Source: Pseudomonadota bacterium
GTDB lineage: Bacteria; Pseudomonadota; Gammaproteobacteria; Burkholderiales; UBA9220
Length of the DNA: 46,803 nucleotides
Assembly (NCBI GenBank): GCA_021845865.1
Contig: JAJZVC010000021.1
Location: 1-46,803 of the forward strand
Direction of reading: 5' to 3'
A program made the position numbers and the translations under genes. This document shows, one piece after another, positions 1-7,065 of this stretch. The notes under the pieces are model-generated. The model had not been told where the DNA came from. It was given only the letters and a program-made list of their open reading frames with translations, and ran no database searches. The stretch's first letter is position 1. Each line of letters opens with the position of its first letter.

Positions 1-261
1 GGCCTTGGCCGGGCTGTTGGCGAACACCTCGTTCATCCGCGCCAGGGTGCCGGGCTCCCAGGCATGGAGCGTGTGGTGGAGCTGGTCGAAATCCGCCAGC
101 ACCTGGGCTTCGAGCTGCTTGGCCCGCGCCTCCTTCTCGCCGTAAAGGGTCACCTCGACGAGGGTGCCGAAAACGTAGCTCTGCTGCTGGTAGGCTTGCT
201 CCCGTCCGCACCCGGCCAGGAACAGGACCAACCCGATGATCAGCAGTCCCTTCAGGCGCAC
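1..261 (-). CDS. apbE: ApbE-family FAD:protein FMN transferase, lipoprotein (partial, N-terminus only)
   Basis: Only the first 87 codons are inside the window; the gene runs off the left edge. Reading from a GTG at 261 gives a lipoprotein signal (hydrophobic stretch ending LFLAGC, a good lipobox) followed by SYVFGTLVEVTLYGE, the usual opening of ApbE proteins, and a helix with FDQLHHTLHAWEPGT, which matches the 'hxxxSxWxPxS' zone of the family. ApbE proteins transfer FMN onto Thr residues of exported proteins such as RnfG and NqrC and act outside the inner membrane. The GTG overlaps the end of gshB by 10 bases, so the two are probably translated together. There is no ATG in frame upstream of the GTG. 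The catalytic part is out of view, so activity cannot be judged. Confidence 0.8.
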   Translation of the reverse strand, partial: MRLKGLLIIGLVLFLAGCGREQAYQQQSYVFGTLVEVTLYGEKEARAKQLEAQVLADFDQLHHTLHAWEPGTLARMNEVFANSPAKA

Positions 262-1193
262 CGGTGCTCCAGGGCATCCATGAATAGGGCGGCGGGCTTG
301 CAGTCGGTCTGGGCGGCGATTTCCACCATCCCGGTAGGGCTGGTGACGTTGATTTCGGTCAGCCAGTCGCCGATGACATCGAGGCCGACAAGAAACAGCC
401 CCCGTTCCCGCAGGGCGGGGCCGAGGACAGCGGCGATTTCCCGGTCCCGGGGCGACAGGGGTTGGGCCACCCCCTTGCCGCCGGCGGCGAGATTGCCGCG
501 GGTTTCGCCCTCCTTGGGAATACGGGCCAGGGCATAGGGCACGGGCTCGCCGTCGATGAGCAGGATACGCTTGTCCCCCTGGCTGATTTCGGGAATGTAG
601 CGCTGGGCCATGACGGTGCGGGTTTCCAGGCGGGTGAGGGTCTCGACGATGACGTTGCGGTTGGGGTCGTCCCGCCGCAGGCGGAAGATACCGCTGCCGC
701 CCATGGCGTCGAGGGGCTTGAGGATGATGTCGCCATGCTCGGCGAGAAAATCGCGGATCAGCTCCGCCCTGCGGGTGACCAGGGTAGGAGGGGCGAAGCG
801 GGGAAATTTGGCCGTCGCCAGCTTCTCGTTGAAATCCCGCAGGGCGGCGGGGCGGTTGATGACCGTCGCGCCTTGCCCTTCCGCCAATTCCAGGAGCTGG
901 GTGCTGTACAGGTACTCGCTGTCGAAGGGCGGGTCCTTGCGCATCAGTACCGCATCGAAGGCATCCAGGCCCGTCTCGGCCGCCGTTCCCGCCTCATGCC
1001 AGGCATGGCCGTCGCCGGTGAGGCGGAGAGGGCGGGCGTAGCCCCTCACCTGGCCGTCCTTCAGCACCACGTCCTCCTGCCCCAGGACGAACAGCTCGTG
1101 GCCCCGTCCTTGGGCCTCGGCCATGATGGCGACGCTGGTGTCCTTGTAGGCCTTGAGGCTGTCGAGGGGGTCGAGAATCAGGGCCAGCTTCAC
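252..1193 (-). CDS. gshB: Glutathione synthetase
   Basis: The protein has 313 aa, close to the E. coli enzyme, and catalyses ATP-dependent ligation of glycine to gamma-glutamylcysteine in the cytoplasm. The N-terminal domain starts MKLALILDPLDSLKAYKDTS, typical of GshB. Next come MRKDPPFD (substrate pocket) and the ATP-grasp domain with ILKPLDAMGGSGIFR and, near the end, EINVTSPTGMVEI, which carries the Mg-binding Asn. The start is a GTG overlapping the gshA stop by 4 bases (GTGA). A longer open frame upstream of this GTG is out-of-frame gshA sequence and was discarded. The gene sits directly after gshA, so both steps of glutathione synthesis are in one operon. Confidence 0.96.
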   Translation of the reverse strand: MKLALILDPLDSLKAYKDTSVAIMAEAQGRGHELFVLGQEDVVLKDGQVRGYARPLRLTGDGHAWHEAGTAAETGLDAFDAVLMRKDPPFDSEYLYSTQLLELAEGQGATVINRPAALRDFNEKLATAKFPRFAPPTLVTRRAELIRDFLAEHGDIILKPLDAMGGSGIFRLRRDDPNRNVIVETLTRLETRTVMAQRYIPEISQGDKRILLIDGEPVPYALARIPKEGETRGNLAAGGKGVAQPLSPRDREIAAVLGPALRERGLFLVGLDVIGDWLTEINVTSPTGMVEIAAQTDCKPAALFMDALEHRCA

Positions 1194-2461
1194 GGCTTGG
1201 TTTGCTCCAGCTCCCGGCTCGCTGCCAGCAGGGCCAGGCGCGCCACCACCCCGTAGGCATAGAAGCGGTTGGGGGCCGCCTCGGGGGGGACCCGGCAGTC
1301 CGGCAGCGAACAGGAGGTCTCGAAGGCCAGGGGAACGAAACTCATGCCCGGGGCATTGAGATTCTCGTCCTGGCCCCGGCCTGTGTGGACGCGGTAAAAG
1401 CCGCCGACGACGAAATGGTCGATCATGTACACCACCGGCTCGGCCACGGCGCCGTTGATGTCCTCGAAGGTATAAACCCCCTCCTGGATGATCACTTCGC
1501 TGACCGGCTGTCCCTCCTTGATCACCGCCATCTTGTTGCGCTGCTTGCGGTTGAGGTCCCGCACCTCGGCGCCGTCCCGCACCGTCATGATGCCCATGCC
1601 GTAGGTGCCGGCGTCGGCCTTGACGATGACGAAAGGCTGCTGCCGGATGCCGTATTCCCGGTATTTTTCGCCGATGCGGTGGAGCAGGGAATCCACCTGC
1701 TCCGCGAGGCATTCCTCCCCCTGGCGCTCGTGGAAGTCGATCTTGCCGCAGGCGGCGAAGAGGGGGTCGATGAGCCAGGGGTCGAACTGCATCAGGTCGG
1801 CGAACTCCTTCGCCACCTGGCTGTAGGCGGCGAAGTGCACCGACTTGCGGCGGGAGGCCCAGCCGGCGTGGAGGGGCGGGATGACCGGCTGTTCCAGTCC
1901 GCGCAGAATCTCCGGCACGCCGCCCGAGAGGTCGTTATTGAGGAGGATGGCGCAGGGCTCGTAATCGGCCAGGCATAGCTGGTTGCCCCGCCGCACCACC
2001 GGCTCCAGCAACAGATGGTCGCCGGTGGGCAAATCGAAGCGCGTCGGCGCGGTGATTTCCGGCAGGAGGGAGCCGATGCGCACCTCCAGGCCCGCTTGGC
2101 GCAGGATGTACTGCAGGGCGACCACGTTCTGCAGGTAATAGGTGTTGCGGGTATGGTTCTCGGGGACGAGGAGGAAGCGCCGGGCGTCCGGGCATACCTT
2201 CTCCACCGCCGACATGGCCGCCTGGACGCCGAGAGGGAGAAAGTCCGGATTGAGGTTGTTGAACCCCCCGGGGAAGAGATTGGTGTCCACCGGCGCCAGC
2301 TTGAATCCGGCATTCCGCAGATCCACCGAGGCGTAGAAGGGCGCGGGGTGCTCCCGCCACTGGGCGCGAAACCAATGTTCGGCCTCGGGCATGGCCTCCA
2401 GGATATGGCGCTCCAGTTCGAGCAGGGGTCCGGAAAGAGCCGTGGTCAGGTGAGGAACCAT
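1190..2461 (-). CDS. gshA: Glutamate-cysteine ligase, short 'ferrooxidans-type' family
   Basis: The protein has 423 aa and belongs to the GshA family first seen in Acidithiobacillus and common in betaproteobacteria, which is distinct from the larger E. coli GshA. Visible family marks are FYASVDLRNAGFKLAPVDTN and FPGGFNNL near the N-terminus, and FVIVKADAGTYGMGIMTVRD in the middle, an ATP-grasp-like segment. Later comes VYMIDHFVVGGFYRVHTGRG. It makes gamma-glutamylcysteine, the first and rate-limiting step of glutathione synthesis. The ATG at 2461 is the first Met in frame; no strong ribosome site is visible before it. It leads the gshA-gshB-apbE run and is divergent from the Rossmann-fold gene at 2580. 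Confidence 0.94.
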   Translation of the reverse strand: MVPHLTTALSGPLLELERHILEAMPEAEHWFRAQWREHPAPFYASVDLRNAGFKLAPVDTNLFPGGFNNLNPDFLPLGVQAAMSAVEKVCPDARRFLLVPENHTRNTYYLQNVVALQYILRQAGLEVRIGSLLPEITAPTRFDLPTGDHLLLEPVVRRGNQLCLADYEPCAILLNNDLSGGVPEILRGLEQPVIPPLHAGWASRRKSVHFAAYSQVAKEFADLMQFDPWLIDPLFAACGKIDFHERQGEECLAEQVDSLLHRIGEKYREYGIRQQPFVIVKADAGTYGMGIMTVRDGAEVRDLNRKQRNKMAVIKEGQPVSEVIIQEGVYTFEDINGAVAEPVVYMIDHFVVGGFYRVHTGRGQDENLNAPGMSFVPLAFETSCSLPDCRVPPEAAPNRFYAYGVVARLALLAASRELEQTKP

Positions 2462-2544
2462 TAGAGCTGAAAGGCGAGTGAAGAAGTTAGGAATTGTAGC
2501 CCAGGAACGGCCCGGCGTCAGGAAGGCCGCGAATCCTGCTGCTA

Positions 2545-2566
2545 AAATGAAAAACCCTTTTCATTT
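2545..2566. promoter_or_regulatory. Perfect 9-bp inverted repeat just upstream of the gene at 2580
   Basis: The arms AAATGAAAA (2545-2553) and TTTTCATTT (2558-2566) are exact reverse complements around a 4-base loop (ACCC). The repeat ends 13 bases before the ATG at 2580, next to the AGGA ribosome site. It is AT-rich in a GC-rich genome. It could be an operator or a small RNA hairpin; nothing here decides which. Confidence 0.4.
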
Positions 2567-2579
2567 CGCAGGACACCCC

Positions 2580-3350
2580 ATGAAAAACAGCGTAGTGGTC
2601 ATCGGCCTGGGTCAACTCGGCCGCGTATTCGCCGGCGGGTTCTTGCGCGCCGGCCACCCCGTGGTTCCCGTTAATCGCGGTGACAACCTGGCCGAGGCCG
2701 CCACCCTCCACCGCGCCCCCGAAGCCGTGGTAGCCGCCGTGGCGGAAGGGGACCTGCATTCCCTGCTGGAAGCGCTGCCGGAAACCTGGTGGCCGCGCCT
2801 GGTCCTGCTGCAGAACGAGCTCCTGCCCAGGGACTGGGAAACCTTTACCGCCGTCCCGCCAACCGTTGTTTCGGTCTGGTTCGAGAAAAAGAAAGGCATC
2901 GACGCCAAACCCATCCTGCCTTCCCCGGTTTTCGGCCCCGCCGCCGACTTGGTGTGCCGCGCCCTGCACGCCGTGGACCTGCCCTGTCGTCCCTTGCAGT
3001 CGAACGCGGAACTGGTGTTCGAGCTGACGCGCAAGAATCTCTATATTCTCACCAGCAACATCGCCGGCCTCAAAACCGGCGGCAGCGTGGGCCTTCTCTG
3101 GAAGAGCCACCGCGCCCTGGCCGAAGCGGTGGCCGATGAAGTCCTGGACATCCAGGCTTGGCTGACGGGCGGGACCCTGGACCGGAAACGGCTGCTGGCG
3201 GGCATGCTGGAAGCCTTCGACGCCGACCCGGAGCATCTCTGTACCGGACGCAGCGCCCCGGCTCGTTTAACCAGGGCCCTGTCCTTCGCCGACCAGGCGG
3301 GACTGAAGGTGCCGACTCTGCGCGCCATCCAGCAGCAACATCCGGGCTGA
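2580..3350 (+). CDS. NAD(P)-binding Rossmann-fold protein, ketopantoate-reductase-like, function unknown
   Basis: The protein has 256 aa. It opens with VVVIGLGQLGRVFAGGFLRAG, a nucleotide-binding strand-loop-helix with the GxGxxG pattern, then VVPVNRG at the end of the second strand. A later part (LTRKNLYILTSNIAGL) resembles the helical second domain of 2-dehydropantoate 2-reductase-like proteins, but the usual catalytic Lys/Glu signatures of PanE are not evident to me. I chose the ATG at 2580 because the Rossmann strand starts there and GCAGGA lies at a good distance. The frame stays open upstream to 2478, but that part looks like untranslated DNA. The gene is divergent from gshA and precedes the DsrC-like gene by about 70 bases. 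Substrate unknown. Confidence 0.75.
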   Translation: MKNSVVVIGLGQLGRVFAGGFLRAGHPVVPVNRGDNLAEAATLHRAPEAVVAAVAEGDLHSLLEALPETWWPRLVLLQNELLPRDWETFTAVPPTVVSVWFEKKKGIDAKPILPSPVFGPAADLVCRALHAVDLPCRPLQSNAELVFELTRKNLYILTSNIAGLKTGGSVGLLWKSHRALAEAVADEVLDIQAWLTGGTLDRKRLLAGMLEAFDADPEHLCTGRSAPARLTRALSFADQAGLKVPTLRAIQQQHPG

Positions 3351-3421
3351 GAACCTCCCTCTTTCGCCGCCGTCAAAGAAATATACCGCCCCAGGGCGGG
3401 ATTCCCTTTCGGAGGTGAATC

Positions 3422-3733
3422 ATGAACGGTCTCGAACGATTGGTCTTCGACCAGGACGGCTTTCTTACCAACCCAGCGTTATGGGATGACTCGGTGGCGG
3501 AACGCCTGGCCGGCGAAGACGGCCTGGGCACCTTGCAGGCCGCGCAAAGGGCGATGCTGCACGCTCTGCGCGAGCACTATTTCAGAACCGGCGGCGTACC
3601 CGCCCTTTCCCATTTGTGCCTGTCCCGGCATTTCGACCGCCGCTGCATGACGGAGCTCTTCCCCAGCACGCGGGAAGCCTGGCGTCTTGCCGGCCTGCCC
3701 AACCCCGGGGAAGAGGCGAAGGCCTACATGTAA
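3422..3733 (+). CDS. DsrC/TusE-family protein lacking the conserved C-terminal cysteines
   Basis: The protein has 103 aa, the normal DsrC/TusE size, with DQDGFLTNPALWDDSVAERL at the N-terminus and LFPSTREAWRLAGLPNP at the C-terminus. Both match the family (GFL-x-DW-x-VA and LFP-x8-AGLP-x-P). DsrC has two redox cysteines, one about ten residues upstream of the C-terminal one, and TusE keeps the last. Here the first position reads Trp (REAWRLAG) and the tail ends GEEAKAYM with no Cys. It therefore cannot carry a persulfide in the usual way and resembles the Cys-less 'RspA'-type paralogues thought to be regulatory. It has a strong ribosome site (GGAGG, 3411-3415). A small hairpin (3386-3399, CCGCCC/GGGCGG) lies just before that site. 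Confidence 0.85.
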   Translation: MNGLERLVFDQDGFLTNPALWDDSVAERLAGEDGLGTLQAAQRAMLHALREHYFRTGGVPALSHLCLSRHFDRRCMTELFPSTREAWRLAGLPNPGEEAKAYM

Positions 3734-3740
3734 GCACAAT

Positions 3741-3766
3741 AAAAAAGGGGCGGCCAAGGCCGCCCC
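3741..3766 (-). terminator. Rho-independent terminator after amt
   Basis: On the minus strand the exact arms GGGGCGGCC and GGCCGCCCC (3766-3747, 2-base loop) are followed directly by six T residues (3746-3741). It lies 30 bases after the amt stop and also separates amt from the convergent DsrC-like gene. In the plus direction there is no T-run, so it should work mainly for the amt transcript. Confidence 0.88.
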
Positions 3767-3796
3767 GAGTTCCGCTTAACGGAGGAGAGAAGTTGC

Positions 3797-5311
3797 TTAC
3801 ATGTGGTAGGCGGATTCGCCGTGCTCGGCGACGTCCAGGCCCTCGCGCTCCGCATCCTCGGACACGCGCAGGCCGATCACCACGTCCACCAGCTTGTAGC
3901 ACACCAGCGCCACCACGCCGGACCACACGACGGTGGTGCCAACGGCGGTGAGCTGCACGATCACCTGATCCATGATGGAATAGCTGTCGGCCACCTTGTT
4001 GGCGACATAGTCATAGACACCGGTGCCGCCCAGGGAGGGAGCGGCGAACACGCCGGTAAGGGTGGCGCCGAGGATACCGCCCACGCCATGGATGCCGAAC
4101 ACATCCAGGGAGTCATCGGCCCGCAGCAGGCGCTTCAGACCGTTCACGCCCCACAGGCAAACCACCCCGGCCAGCAGGCCGATGGCAATGGCGCCGCCGA
4201 CGCCGACGAAACCGCAGGCGGGGGTGATGGCCACCAAGCCAGCCACGGCGCCAGAAGTGGCGCCCAGCAAGGAGGGCTTGCCCTTGAACAGCCATTCGGC
4301 CAGCATCCAGGAGAGAGCCGCGGCTGCAGTGGCCACCCAGGTGTTGATGAAGGCGAGGGCGGCGGTGCCGTTGGCCTCCAAGGCAGAGCCGGCGTTGAAG
4401 CCGAACCAGCCGAACCACAGCAGGGAAGCGCCGATCATGGTCATAGTCAGGCTGTGGGGAGCCATGGAGTCCTTGCCCAAACCAACGCGCTTGCCGATCA
4501 GGTAGGCGCCCACCAGGCCGGCCACGGCGGCGTTGATGTGCACCACGGTGCCGCCGGCGAAGTCCAAGGCGCCTTTCTGGAACAGCCAACCCGCCGTGGC
4601 GTTGGCCTTCTCAGCCGCTTCAGCCGTGGTGTAGGCGTCCGGACCGGCCCAGTACCACACCATATGGGCGATGGGCAGGTAGGAGAAGGTGAACCACAGC
4701 ACCATGAACGCCAGCACCGCGGAGAAGCGCACCCGCTCCACGAAAGCGCCCACGATCAGCCCGCAGGTGATGGCGGCGAAGGCCCCCTGGAACACCACAT
4801 AGACGAATTCCGACACCACCACGCCCTTGCTGAAGGTAGCGGCGACGGAATCCGGCGTAATGCCCTTGGTTAACAGCTTATCCAGGCTGCCGAAGAAGGC
4901 GTTGCCCTCGGTGAAGGCCACGCTGTAGCCGTACACCACCCACAGCAGGCTGATCAAGGAAAACACCACGAACACCTGCATCAGCACCGACAGCATGTTC
5001 TTCGACCGCACCAGACCGCCGTAGAACAAGGCCAGGCCCGGGATGGACATCAGGATGACGAAGGCCGAGGCCACGATCAGCCAGGCATTGTCGCCCTTGT
5101 TGGGGACAGGCGCCGGCGCGGCGGCGGCTTCGGCAGGGGCTGCAGCCACGGCGGCGGGTGCCGCCGGGGCTTCCTGGGCAGCCGGAGCGACGGCGGTGAC
5201 GGTAGCGGCCGCAGCAGGCGCCGGCGCGTCGGCGGGTTTGTCTTCGGCCTGGGACGAGGCGGCAAAACTCAGGCCGGCCACCATCGCCAGGGCAATCAAC
5301 AGTTTCTTCAT
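3797..5311 (-). CDS. amtB: Ammonium transporter (Amt/MEP/Rh family)
   Basis: The protein has 504 aa and is an inner-membrane ammonium channel. It starts with a signal peptide (MKKLLIALAMVAGLSFAASS), then an Ala/Pro-rich stretch of about 50 residues, then the Amt core from NKGDNAWLIVASAFVILMS. The two pore histidines are visible in YLPIAHMVWYW and FGIHGVGGILG. The C-terminal cytoplasmic tail (GLDVAEHGESAYHM) is the region that GlnK contacts. The ATG at 5311 has AAGGAG at a good distance and begins the signal peptide; a longer in-frame reading to 5374 overlaps glnK and is unlikely. It lies 10 bases after glnK. Regulation is probably by NtrC and sigma-54 from the region at 6600-6725, with post-translational control by GlnK. 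Confidence 0.96.
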   Translation of the reverse strand: MKKLLIALAMVAGLSFAASSQAEDKPADAPAPAAAATVTAVAPAAQEAPAAPAAVAAAPAEAAAAPAPVPNKGDNAWLIVASAFVILMSIPGLALFYGGLVRSKNMLSVLMQVFVVFSLISLLWVVYGYSVAFTEGNAFFGSLDKLLTKGITPDSVAATFSKGVVVSEFVYVVFQGAFAAITCGLIVGAFVERVRFSAVLAFMVLWFTFSYLPIAHMVWYWAGPDAYTTAEAAEKANATAGWLFQKGALDFAGGTVVHINAAVAGLVGAYLIGKRVGLGKDSMAPHSLTMTMIGASLLWFGWFGFNAGSALEANGTAALAFINTWVATAAAALSWMLAEWLFKGKPSLLGATSGAVAGLVAITPACGFVGVGGAIAIGLLAGVVCLWGVNGLKRLLRADDSLDVFGIHGVGGILGATLTGVFAAPSLGGTGVYDYVANKVADSYSIMDQVIVQLTAVGTTVVWSGVVALVCYKLVDVVIGLRVSEDAEREGLDVAEHGESAYHM

Positions 5312-5321
5312 GGCGCTCTCC

Positions 5322-5687
<366 letters not shown>

Positions 5688-6539
5688 TTAGAACGTTTTG
5701 CCGATGGACAGCACCAAGGTGGGCTCGCCGACCTTCTTGTAGTTGGCGGCGTTGCCGGCCTCGGACGCGGTATACCAGCCCTTGGTGGCATCGGTGCCGA
5801 CAACAGCGGCGCCCAGCGTGGCCCAGCCATAGTCCTTGCTAAGAGAAATCTTGTAGTCGTTGTAGTTCAGTTTGCTATAGCCGTGCACGCTCTGATGACC
5901 CACGTGCAGGCCGAGGGTGGTCTTGTCGGCGACCTCGAAGTTGGCGTTCAGGTCCAGGTAGCCGGAACCCTTGGAGTTGCCGGGATCGGCGCTGAAGCAG
6001 TCGGTGGCATCACCGGTGCGGGCGTCTTGGCAAGCACCGCCGTAGGTGTCCTTGTTGGTGCCGAAGAAATCGCTCAGGGTGTAGCTGTACTTAGCAGAGA
6101 ACCACTTGTAGGAACCGCCGAAATAGAGTTCGGTGTTGTTGTATTTCGTTTGCTGAGCATTGTTATAGTGAGCGCCAGGGTAGTAGTAATACAGCAGGCC
6201 CACATCCAGATTCAAGTCCTTGGCGGCTTCCCACTTGTAGCCGCCGTAGAAGTCCCACTCCATGCCTGCGCCGTTGGCGTACTGGTTGCCGCTGACGTTG
6301 GAGGCCCAAGTGCCCAGATAAAGGCCGCTTGCGTGGGAATAATCGAAGCCGCCCTGCACGGCGGGCTGCTTATAGGTCTGAGAAATGCCACGGAAACGGT
6401 AGTCGGAAACCAGCGATACGTTGCCGGTAAAGGTATGGGGTGAAGCGGCCGCGTCAGCGGCATCGGCACTGTGTACCACCATCATTCCGGGGAGACCGAC
6501 GACACCGGCAAGAATCAAAGCATGGGTCAGTTTGCGCAT
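5688..6539 (-). CDS. TorF-family putative outer-membrane porin
   Basis: The protein has 283 aa with a signal peptide (MRKLTHALILAGVVGLPG ... ADAADAA) and a series of amphipathic beta strands rich in Tyr, Trp and Gly. It ends in Phe (VLSIGKTF), the usual end of an outer-membrane beta barrel. The start of the mature part, NVSLVSDYRFRGISQT, is the signature of the TorF / Gcw_chp putative porin family. The family has no firmly assigned substrate. Here it is the first gene before glnK and amt and is preceded by a sigma-54 promoter and NtrC sites, so a role in taking up a nitrogen source across the outer membrane is a fair inference. Ribosome site GGAAGGAAAA precedes the ATG at 6539. Confidence 0.88.
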   Translation of the reverse strand: MRKLTHALILAGVVGLPGMMVVHSADAADAAASPHTFTGNVSLVSDYRFRGISQTYKQPAVQGGFDYSHASGLYLGTWASNVSGNQYANGAGMEWDFYGGYKWEAAKDLNLDVGLLYYYYPGAHYNNAQQTKYNNTELYFGGSYKWFSAKYSYTLSDFFGTNKDTYGGACQDARTGDATDCFSADPGNSKGSGYLDLNANFEVADKTTLGLHVGHQSVHGYSKLNYNDYKISLSKDYGWATLGAAVVGTDATKGWYTASEAGNAANYKKVGEPTLVLSIGKTF

Positions 6540-6599
6540 AATAATTTTCCTTCCTTCGTTGATTAATCGACAGAACCAAAAGTGCTGTGCCCACCCTTA

Positions 6600-6615
6600 T
6601 GCACAGACCGTGCCA
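6600..6615 (-). promoter_or_regulatory. Sigma-54 (-24/-12) promoter for porin-glnK-amt
   Basis: On the minus strand 6615-6600 reads TGGCACGGTCTGTGCA. The sigma-54 consensus is TGGCACG-N4-TTGCA; only the first T of the -12 block differs (G). The GG and GC pairs have the strict 12-base spacing. Predicted transcription start is near 6589, giving a leader of about 50 bases before the porin ATG. NtrC-type sites lie about 115-130 bases upstream. Confidence 0.85.
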
Positions 6616-6697
6616 GGTTTTTTATTGTTCAAATACAAAATGTTATATAACGCCCTGAAACCAAGCCTTGAAACCGGGCACGTAAATGAAGCGGTCG

Positions 6698-6712
6698 GCA
6701 CCAGTTTGGTGC
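6698..6712. promoter_or_regulatory. NtrC binding site 1
   Basis: GCACCA-GTT-TGGTGC is a perfect 6-bp-arm palindrome matching the enteric NtrC site (GCACCA-N3-TGGTGC). Its centre is about 116 bases upstream of the predicted sigma-54 start, the normal enhancer distance. It shares its last two bases with site 2. The stretch between enhancer and promoter (6617-6650) is unusually AT-rich, which would favour looping. Confidence 0.88.
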
Positions 6713-6725
6713 ACCATTGTGGTGC
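6711..6725. promoter_or_regulatory. NtrC binding site 2, overlapping site 1
   Basis: GCACCA-TTG-TGGTGC is a second perfect palindrome whose centre is 13 bases from that of site 1. It is about 129 bases upstream of the sigma-54 start and about 63 bases upstream of the divergent ubiK start. Confidence 0.88.
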
Positions 6726-6787
6726 GCCTTTCGTTATAGACGGCAACAACGTAAAAACATAATCTTGGTGAAATTTTGGAGGTCTCT

Positions 6788-7048
6788 ATGGTCACGAATA
6801 AAATCCTGGAAGAAATCAGCGGCAAACTGTCGCAAGCGCTCGCCGGCAGTCCGGCGGCGGATGTGGAGAAAAACCTGCGCTCGGCCCTGCAAAGCGCCCT
6901 CGCCAAGCTGGACCTGGTCACCCGGGAAGAATTCGACGTGCAGCAGCAGGTTCTATTGCGTACCCGGGAAAAGCTGGAGCGCCTGGAAACGGTGGTGGCT
7001 GAATTGGAGAAACAGGCGAATCAGGGCAAGAACCCGCCGGCCCCCTGA
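6788..7048 (+). CDS. ubiK: Ubiquinone biosynthesis accessory factor UbiK
   Basis: The protein has 86 aa and is of the BMFP / YqiC family. It has an N-terminal amphipathic helix (NKILEEISGKLSQAL) and a C-terminal coiled coil (REEFDVQQQVLLRTREKLER ... ELEKQ), the standard layout. In enterics UbiK works with UbiJ to support aerobic coenzyme Q synthesis in the soluble Ubi complex. The ATG at 6788 has GGAGG at the correct distance; a TTG further up in frame (6776) overlaps that ribosome site and is not the start. It lies 17 bases before comM. It is divergent from the porin and its start is close to the NtrC sites, but no sigma-54 promoter faces it. Confidence 0.9.
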   Translation: MVTNKILEEISGKLSQALAGSPAADVEKNLRSALQSALAKLDLVTREEFDVQQQVLLRTREKLERLETVVAELEKQANQGKNPPAP

Positions 7049-7065
7049 GATAACCACACCCCACC

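Noticed and set aside
1194-1712. N-terminal extension of gshB giving a 486-residue protein
   Set aside because: The extra part is gshA read out of frame (Arg/Pro/Gly-rich). The GTG at 1193 overlaps the gshA stop and begins the conserved GshB sequence.
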